A stretch of 64,000 nucleotides of DNA from DASUCS01 sp041166385 (GTDB lineage: Bacteria; Actinomycetota; Acidimicrobiia; Acidimicrobiales; JACDCH01). Both the position numbers and the translations under genes were made by a program. Positions 59,115 to 64,000 of this stretch are shown one piece after another. The notes under the pieces are model-generated. The model made no database searches, was not told the DNA's origin, and saw only the letters and a list, made by a program, of their open reading frames with translations. The stretch covers positions 4,089-68,088 of the forward strand of contig JBEEFW010000022.1 of the NCBI GenBank assembly GCA_041166385.1, read 5' to 3'. Position 1 is the first letter of the stretch; every line of letters begins with the position of its first letter.

Positions 59115-59866
59115 CTCGCAAAGGGCCACGCCATCTGGGCGAGATACCCCCGTGGCGCGGGCTCACCCATTCCGTAGGTCGACGGCATGTAGTCGGGCAG
59201 GTAGCACGTACCGAAGATCACGTCGAGCACTGGCAGGTTGCCGGCAAAGTTCTTGTTCGTCGCCGCGGGCTCGTCGGCGTGATGCCAATGATGGAACTCC
59301 GGCGTGGCGGTGACCCACCGGAGTGCGCCGAACCGGACACGCACGTTGGCATGGATGAACAGCGCTTGGAGCGTTGTCAGCGCGAGGTAGGCGCCGAACG
59401 TCGCGGCGGTGAAGCCCAGCAGATAGAGCGGGAGCACGGTCGCGGCTCGCGTGAAGATCGAGTCGAGCGGGTGCAACCTGGCGGCGGCCAGCCAGTCCAT
59501 CTCCTCGATCGAGTGGTGCACCTTGTGAAAGCGCCACAGCCACGGGAGCTCGTGCGCGGCGCGGTGGGCCCAGTACTGCGCGACATCAGTGACGAGCACC
59601 GCTTCGAGGAACTGCAGCCAGGCGGGCTGTCCGGTGACCGCGGCCTGGAAGTCCGAGTTCACCAATGGGTGGACGGCGATCGCGAGACCGATCACGGCGA
59701 CGACCAGACCGGCGGTGATGAGCAGGTTGTTCAACAGGAGATGCACGACGTCGGTGCGCCACCGGTCGCGGCGGAACCGGCGAGGATGCAGCGCGAACAG
59801 CCGCTCGACGAGCGTGAGCGCCAGGACGAACATCAGAAATCCGAACACGGGATGACTGTGCACCAC
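59060..59866 (-). CDS. sterol desaturase/fatty acid hydroxylase family protein
   Basis: This 268-residue membrane enzyme has the histidine clusters that bind a diiron centre: HRAAHE near residue 102, HKVHHS near 115 and HHWHH near 193. Four or so membrane helices surround them. Family members hydroxylate or desaturate sterols, carotenoids or fatty acids with oxygen; the substrate is undecided. The start is GTG 59866 or the adjacent GTG 59863, with TAACAC close upstream. Confidence 0.87.
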   Translation of the reverse strand: MVHSHPVFGFLMFVLALTLVERLFALHPRRFRRDRWRTDVVHLLLNNLLITAGLVVAVIGLAIAVHPLVNSDFQAAVTGQPAWLQFLEAVLVTDVAQYWAHRAAHELPWLWRFHKVHHSIEEMDWLAAARLHPLDSIFTRAATVLPLYLLGFTAATFGAYLALTTLQALFIHANVRVRFGALRWVTATPEFHHWHHADEPAATNKNFAGNLPVLDVIFGTCYLPDYMPSTYGMGEPAPRGYLAQMAWPFASQATRSATDASSFNTFTS

Positions 59867-59893
59867 CTGTGTTAGGGGTGGGTGAGCCGTGCT

Positions 59894-60364
59894 TCAAAGC
59901 GTGATCTCGACGACGACACCGTGGTCTCGCTCGAGGTATGCGACCTCGTTGTCGGTCGAGAAGTTCTTGCCCTGCACGTTGACGAGGTCGACGTAGTCGA
60001 GGATCGGGTACGGGCCCCAGTGCCACGTACCGAGTGCGAGGTTGACGCCGGCGGTGCCGTCACAGATGAAGGCCCGCACGCTCGAGAGGTGGTCGTCGGT
60101 CGAGAAGTCGAATTCCTTCGGAGCCACGACGATCAACGTGGGTTTGCCAGCGAGCGCGACGAGCGCTTGCGTCGCCCGATGATGCCGGTTCAAGTGATCA
60201 CACCGGAGCTCGGCGCGGTCGTAGTGCAGCACGTTGAGATGGAAGACCTCCTCGCCTCGCAGCTCCATCACCATGTCGCCCTCTTTGACGACTTGACCGA
60301 ACGGCGCGAACGCCTCCGCGGTCAGTGGCTCGGCGCGGACGACGTGGCTCTTAGTATCCGACAC
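59894..60364 (-). CDS. ureidoglycolate lyase-like protein (AllA family)
   Basis: This 156-residue protein resembles ureidoglycolate lyase, a bicupin-like enzyme that splits ureidoglycolate to glyoxylate and urea. Matching segments are EPLTAEAFAPFGQVV, HLNVLHYDRAEL, the family signature HHRATQALVAL (usually HxxxxQAFxP), VAPKEF and GTWHWGPYPILDYVDLVNVQG near residue 115. GTG 60364 is supported by TACGAT 7 nt upstream. It is divergent from a RidA gene, with 3 bp between their start codons. Confidence 0.82.
   Translation of the reverse strand: MSDTKSHVVRAEPLTAEAFAPFGQVVKEGDMVMELRGEEVFHLNVLHYDRAELRCDHLNRHHRATQALVALAGKPTLIVVAPKEFDFSTDDHLSSVRAFICDGTAGVNLALGTWHWGPYPILDYVDLVNVQGKNFSTDNEVAYLERDHGVVVEITL
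60352..60357 (+). promoter_or_regulatory. -10 element TAGTAT of the RidA-like gene
   Basis: TAGTAT ends 10 nt before ATG 60368 and lies inside the coding sequence of the divergent AllA-like gene. Confidence 0.5.
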
Positions 60365-60367
60365 GCG

Positions 60368-60835
60368 ATGGATCGTACTGATGACCGACTCCGCGAGTTG
60401 GGGCTCACGCTCCACGGCCCGCACCCGCCGCACGACCCGCTCGACGCGGTGGTCGTCCACGATGGCGTCGCTCGGACATCCGGCCAGTTGCCGCGCATCG
60501 ACGGCCAGCTGACGTGTGTCGGTGTGCTCGGCGCCGACGTCACGGTGGAGGAAGGGTACGAAGCGGCCAAGGTGTGCGCGCTCAACGCGCTGGCCGTGCT
60601 CAAGGCCGAGCTCGGCAGCCTCGATCGCATCGAGCGCATCCTCACCGTGACGGGGTACGTCGCGTCGGCCCCGGGATTCGATCAGCAACCGGCGGTCGTC
60701 GACGGCGCATCGCACGTGCTGCACGCCGTCTTCGGCGACGCCGGCCGCCACACCCGGTCAGCGATCGGTGTCGCCGCGTTACCGCGCGGCGGAGCCGTCG
60801 AGATCGAGGTGATCGCCGCCGTCTACGATCTCTGA
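60368..60835 (+). CDS. RidA/YjgF family protein
   Basis: This 155-residue protein belongs to the RidA family, which hydrolyses reactive enamine/imine intermediates. The pattern is a YjgF domain with GQLPRIDGQLTCVGVLG, EEGYEAAKVCALNALAVLKAELGSLDRI and the C-terminal RSAIGVAALPRGGAVEIEVIA, which holds the conserved arginine. It is slightly longer than canonical RidA (~130 residues), as in the YjgH-like subgroup. ATG 60368 is the start. The cupin gene follows after 1 bp. Confidence 0.87.
   Translation: MDRTDDRLRELGLTLHGPHPPHDPLDAVVVHDGVARTSGQLPRIDGQLTCVGVLGADVTVEEGYEAAKVCALNALAVLKAELGSLDRIERILTVTGYVASAPGFDQQPAVVDGASHVLHAVFGDAGRHTRSAIGVAALPRGGAVEIEVIAAVYDL
60372..60377 (-). promoter_or_regulatory. 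-10 element TACGAT of the AllA-like gene
   Basis: On the minus strand TACGAT ends 7 nt before GTG 60364 and lies inside the coding sequence of the RidA-like gene. Confidence 0.55.
60824..60829 (+). promoter_or_regulatory. -10 element TACGAT before the cupin gene
   Basis: TACGAT lies within the last codons of the RidA-like gene and ends 7 nt before ATG 60837, so the cupin may also be made from its own leaderless transcript. Confidence 0.45.
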
Positions 60836-60836
60836 C

Positions 60837-61220
60837 ATGGATGTCAGGTCGATCGAGGACGTCAAGCCGGTCATCGAGCACAACGGCACGGTCCCGGTGT
60901 GGTGGTTGGTCAACCCGCGGGAGATGCTCGAGATCACCAAGGGCGGGCACCTCGAGCTCGTCAGTGAGTTCGAAGTCGCGGGCGGCGGGTACGTCGATCC
61001 GCACAACCATCCGACGCACGAGTTCTATTACGTGACCGCGGGGCGCGGGCTCATGGAGATCGAGGGCGAGACCCGCGAGATCCGCCAAGGCGATCTCGTA
61101 CACATCCCGCCGATGGCGATGCATTCACTTCGGCCCGTCTCCGACACCGCGCCGATCCACTGCTTCTGCTTCGCCGTCGCCACCCCCGACGCCGGCGCGA
61201 TCAACTACACCGAGCACTAG
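60837..61220 (+). CDS. cupin domain protein
   Basis: This 127-residue single-domain cupin has metal-ligand motif 1 as DPHNHPTHEFYYVTAGRG (His, His, Glu) and motif 2 as GDLVHIPPMAMHSL (His). Such proteins bind Fe, Mn or Zn and include ureidoglycine aminohydrolase, which would fit the neighbouring AllA-like gene, but also many unrelated enzymes. ATG 60837 is 1 bp after the RidA stop. A palindrome follows the stop (61228-61275). Confidence 0.82.
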   Translation: MDVRSIEDVKPVIEHNGTVPVWWLVNPREMLEITKGGHLELVSEFEVAGGGYVDPHNHPTHEFYYVTAGRGLMEIEGETREIRQGDLVHIPPMAMHSLRPVSDTAPIHCFCFAVATPDAGAINYTEH

Positions 61221-61227
61221 CCCTTCC

Positions 61228-61275
61228 AACTTGGGGTCATTGCGCCGCCTATGGCGAGCGTAACTACCCCAAGTT
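61228..61275. repeat. 48-bp imperfect palindrome between convergent genes
   Basis: AACTTGGGGT (61228-61237) and ACCCCAAGTT (61266-61275) are perfect 10-bp arms. The interior continues as a mostly paired stem, including CGCC/GGCG. It fills the gap between the cupin and nitronate monooxygenase stops and may terminate both transcripts. Confidence 0.75.
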
Positions 61276-61277
61276 CG

Positions 61278-62405
61278 TCACTCTCGAAGGAGGCCGCTGA
61301 CGCGTTCGGCGGCTTCGATGAACTCCTCGACCATCTCGTACACGACCTGCTTCGCGGGCTTCACCTGGTTCATCTGCCCGACGATCTGTCCGACGAAGTA
61401 GTTCACGAGTTGCTCCGCGCCCGGGTTCGATGCCGCGGACCGTTGCATGCGTCGTTGCGCGTCGGCGATGAGCATGCCGTGCAGCGGCATCGGTAGTGGG
61501 TCCGGGTTGGCCGGGTCTTCCCACTCGTCGGTCCACGCCGTGCGCAGTTGCCGCGCCGGCTTTCCCGTCGACGCTCGCGAGCGGACGGTGTCGGACGAGC
61601 CCGCGGCGAGGAACTTCTGCTTCACGATCGGATGCGTCTCGGCTTCCTCGGTCGTGAGCCACACCGAGCCGCACCAGACACCCTGTGCGCCGAGTGCGAG
61701 CGACGCCGCGATCTGCCGGCCGTTGCCGATACCGCCGGCCGCGAGCACAGGCACCGGCGCGACCGCGTCGACCACTTCGGGGATGAGCACCATCGTGCTG
61801 ATCTCGCCGGTGTGGCCGCCGGCTTCGTAGCCCTGGGCGACGATGATGTCGACGCCGGCGTTCTTCTGCCGCTCTGCATGGACCTTCTTGCCGACCAGGC
61901 CGGCCACCACCACGCCATGCTCGTGCGCGTGCTCGACCATGTAGTCGGGCGCGGGACCGAGTGCGTTGGCGATCAACCGCGTCTTGCGACCGAACGCGAC
62001 GTCCATCAACGGCTGTGCGCCCTTGTGCGACCACGAGAGCAGCCCGCCGGTCGCGGTGACCTTCTCGTCGTCCGGAAGTGGGGGAACGCCGTACCGTTCC
62101 ATGAGGTCGTTGACGAACTTGCGGTGCTCGTCGGGGATCATCTCGACGAGCTTGTTGCCGCTGAGGCCACCCTCCTCGCTGCCGATGTACTTCGCCGGCA
62201 CCAACACGTCGACGCCGTACGGCTTGTCGCCGACCTCGTTCTCGATCCAGTCGAGCTCCATGTCGAGCATGTCGGGCGTCATCGCGACGGCGCCCAGGAC
62301 GCCGAGACCGCCCGCCTTCGACACTGCCGCGACGACGTCGCGGCAGTGGCTGAAGGCGAGGATGGGGAACTCGATGCCGAGGAGATCGCAGACCGGGGTA
62401 CGCAT
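61278..62405 (-). CDS. nitronate monooxygenase family flavoprotein
   Basis: This 375-residue FMN-binding TIM-barrel protein belongs to the nitronate monooxygenase/2-nitropropane dioxygenase family, which oxidises nitronates such as propionate 3-nitronate. Typical parts are LGIEFPILAF, AVSKAGGLGVLGAV, the family signature GYEAGGHTGEISTMVLIPEV near residue 192, VPVLAAGGIGNGRQIAASLALGAQGVWCGS, and an extended C-terminal helix region. Class I versus II was not resolved. ATG 62405 abuts a palindromic repeat whose edge supplies CAGAAT 6 nt upstream, a possible -10. Confidence 0.9.
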   Translation of the reverse strand: MRTPVCDLLGIEFPILAFSHCRDVVAAVSKAGGLGVLGAVAMTPDMLDMELDWIENEVGDKPYGVDVLVPAKYIGSEEGGLSGNKLVEMIPDEHRKFVNDLMERYGVPPLPDDEKVTATGGLLSWSHKGAQPLMDVAFGRKTRLIANALGPAPDYMVEHAHEHGVVVAGLVGKKVHAERQKNAGVDIIVAQGYEAGGHTGEISTMVLIPEVVDAVAPVPVLAAGGIGNGRQIAASLALGAQGVWCGSVWLTTEEAETHPIVKQKFLAAGSSDTVRSRASTGKPARQLRTAWTDEWEDPANPDPLPMPLHGMLIADAQRRMQRSAASNPGAEQLVNYFVGQIVGQMNQVKPAKQVVYEMVEEFIEAAERVSGLLRE

Positions 62406-62462
62406 CCCGTCATTCTGGCGTCACGTACTTCGCGATGACGAAGTGAGTGACGCCAGAACGGG
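62406..62462. repeat. 57-bp palindromic repeat, copy 2
   Basis: The arms TTCTGGCGTCAC (62413-62424) and GTGACGCCAGAA (62447-62458) pair perfectly. ACTTCG/CGAAGT form the inner stem, and CCC/GGG form the ends. It exactly fills the space between the lon stop and the nitronate monooxygenase start, and is related to the repeat at 4782-4835. Confidence 0.85.
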
Positions 62463-62463
62463 A

Positions 62464-64000
62464 TCAGGCGGGTTCGAGGGCGAGCTCGAACACCTTGTCG
62501 ACCTGGTCGACCAGGTGGAAGCTCATCTCCTCCCGAACTTGCTCGGGCACGTCATCGAGGTCGGCCTCGTTGCGGGCCGGAAGGATGACGGTCTTGAGCC
62601 CGGCTCGATGGGCGGCCAGCACCTTCTGCTTGACGCCCCCGATGGGCAACACCCGACCGGACAGCGTGACCTCGCCGGTCATGCCGACATCGGATCGCAC
62701 CAAGCGGCCGGTGAGCAGCGAGACCAACGCGGTCGTCATCGTGATGCCGGCCGACGGCCCGTCCTTGGGCACCGCCCCGGCGGGGAAGTGCACGTGGAAG
62801 CGCTTTCCGTCGAGCGAGTCCGGATCGATCCCGAGCTCGGTCGAGCGGGACCGCACGTAGGACAGCGCGATCGACGCCGACTCCTTCATGACATCGCCGA
62901 GTTGTCCGGTGACCGTGAGGCCCGGGTCCTTGGCGCCGTCCATCGACGTGGCCTCGACGAACAGCACATCGCCTCCGGCACCCGTCACCGCAAGACCGGT
63001 GGCGACACCGGGAACCGCGGTGCGATCCGCGATCTCGGAGAAGAACCGCTCGCGGCCGAGATGCGTACGCAGATCGCCACGATCGACGTTGATCGGCGTG
63101 GCCGTGCCCGCCGCGACCTGCGTCGCGACCTTGCGCAGCACCTTGCCGAGCTCGCGCTCGAGATTCCGGACGCCGGCCTCTCTCGTGTAGTCGGCGACGA
63201 TGCCGTGGAGCGCGTCGTCGGTGACGGCGACCTCTTCCTCTCGCAGCCCGTTGTGCTGGACCTGACGAGCGATGAGGTGACCGCGAGCGATCGCGACCTT
63301 CTCGTCCTCGGTGTAGCCGTCGAGGCGCACGATCTCCATGCGGTCGAGCAGCGGCCCGGGGATCGTCTCCATGACGTTGGCGGTCGCGATGAACAGCACG
63401 TCCGACAAGTCGAGGTCGACTTCGAGGTAGTGGTCACGGAAGCTGTGGTTCTGCGCGGGGTCGAGCACCTCGAGCAACGCTGACGACGGATCGCCGCGCC
63501 AGTCGCTGCCGACCTTGTCGACCTCGTCGAGCAGGAACACCGGGTTCATCGTTCCGGCCTCTTGCATGGCCTTCACGATGCGACCGGCCTGCGCGCCGAC
63601 ATAGGTGCGACGGTGGCCGCGGATCTCGGCCTCGTCGCGGATGCCGCCGAGAGCAACGCGCACGAACTTGCGTCCGAGAGCGCGCGCCACCGACGCGCCG
63701 AGCGACGTCTTGCCGACCCCCGGAGGGCCCACGAGAGCGATGATCGCTCCGGGCTTCCTGTGCCCCGACACCATCTCACTCGCCTTCGGCTCGCTCGAAG
63801 GTGCTGTCGCCTCGTCGCTGGCGCTCTCTTCGGCGACTCTTCGATCCGCTCGCAGCTTGCGGACCGCGAGGAACTCGACGATGCGTTGCTTCACCTCGTC
63901 GAGGCCGGTGTGGTCCTCATCGAGGATCCGTCGAGCCTCCACGATGTCGAACTGATCATCGGACTTCTTGCCCCAGGGCAGGTCCAACATCCAGTCCAGA
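62464..64000 (-). CDS. lon: Lon protease, C-terminal part (5' end outside window)
   Basis: Lon is an ATP-dependent AAA+ serine protease that degrades misfolded and regulatory proteins. The window holds its last ~512 codons. DWMLDLPWGKKSDD marks the start of the ATPase domain. The Walker A GPPGVGKTSLGASVA lies next, then the pore/Walker B region VFLLDEVDKVGSDWRGDPSSALLE, and the C-terminal protease domain with its Ser-Lys dyad in KDGPSAGITMTTAL and GGVKQKVLAAHRAG. A Lon-typical charged insert (SASDEATAPSSEPKASE) precedes the P-loop. The frame is open to the right edge. Confidence 0.96.
   Translation of the reverse strand, partial: LDWMLDLPWGKKSDDQFDIVEARRILDEDHTGLDEVKQRIVEFLAVRKLRADRRVAEESASDEATAPSSEPKASEMVSGHRKPGAIIALVGPPGVGKTSLGASVARALGRKFVRVALGGIRDEAEIRGHRRTYVGAQAGRIVKAMQEAGTMNPVFLLDEVDKVGSDWRGDPSSALLEVLDPAQNHSFRDHYLEVDLDLSDVLFIATANVMETIPGPLLDRMEIVRLDGYTEDEKVAIARGHLIARQVQHNGLREEEVAVTDDALHGIVADYTREAGVRNLERELGKVLRKVATQVAAGTATPINVDRGDLRTHLGRERFFSEIADRTAVPGVATGLAVTGAGGDVLFVEATSMDGAKDPGLTVTGQLGDVMKESASIALSYVRSRSTELGIDPDSLDGKRFHVHFPAGAVPKDGPSAGITMTTALVSLLTGRLVRSDVGMTGEVTLSGRVLPIGGVKQKVLAAHRAGLKTVILPARNEADLDDVPEQVREEMSFHLVDQVDKVFELALEPA

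Overview
The window is GC-rich (roughly two thirds G+C by eye), with genes packed closely and often overlapping by 4 bp (ATGA, GTGA, TTGA). It looks like a chromosomal segment of an actinomycete, most likely an Acidimicrobiia (Ilumatobacter-like) lineage. That placement is inferred from the dapA-rnj-ftsK block, an actinobacterial LexA box of the form CGAAC-N4-GTTCG, a class II (B12) ribonucleotide reductase, and many genes whose start lies 6-8 nt after a TANNNT hexamer, the signature of leaderless transcription. No rRNA, tRNA, CRISPR array, prophage or insertion sequence was seen.

Layout. 1-9.4 kb: lipid and redox genes (two SDRs, a VTT/DedA membrane protein, an acyl-CoA ligase, SURF1, a diiron ferritin-like protein) and two secreted FG-GAP repeat proteins facing tail to tail. 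9.4-19.4 kb: CPBP protease, HAD hydrolase, ATP-grasp protein, an HTH protein, dapA, RNase J, FtsK, an SMP-30 lactonase and a GH172 (DUF2961) protein. 19.4-26.1 kb: a six-gene minus-strand operon behind one strong promoter, encoding two alpha/beta hydrolases, an acyl carrier protein and three tandem FAAL-like acyl-AMP ligases. 26.1-34.9 kb: rimO, pgsA, a nuclease-like AbiEi/DUF559 gene flanked by two copies of a composite palindromic repeat, a DUF1214 gene, cinA, recA, spoVS and miaB. 34.9-47.1 kb: miaA, hflX and a lysine/diaminopimelate block (dapF, dapC, dapD, dapE) interrupted by a 1669-residue coiled-coil protein gene. 47.1-56.5 kb: a membrane-anchored subtilase, lexA, a LysM protein, nrdR, a RibD-type reductase, a molybdopterin oxidoreductase and nrdJ. 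56.5-64 kb: transporter, DUF1206, SDR, fatty acid/sterol hydroxylase, a small ureide-like set (AllA-like, RidA, cupin), nitronate monooxygenase and the C-terminal part of Lon.

How genes fit together. dapA, dapF, dapC, dapD and dapE supply most of the succinylase route to meso-diaminopimelate. lexA, the LysM gene and recA carry SOS boxes placed at or between promoter elements, forming an SOS circuit next to the dNTP genes nrdR and nrdJ. The FAAL-ACP-hydrolase operon looks like a self-contained acyl activation and loading module with no visible synthase.

The most unusual items are the repeat-flanked nuclease-like gene (27.9-29.0 kb), the FAAL operon, the giant coiled-coil protein, a 54-57 bp palindrome present at both ends of the window, a 14-bp motif shared by the recA and LysM leaders, and the hairpin-rich leader of nrdJ.
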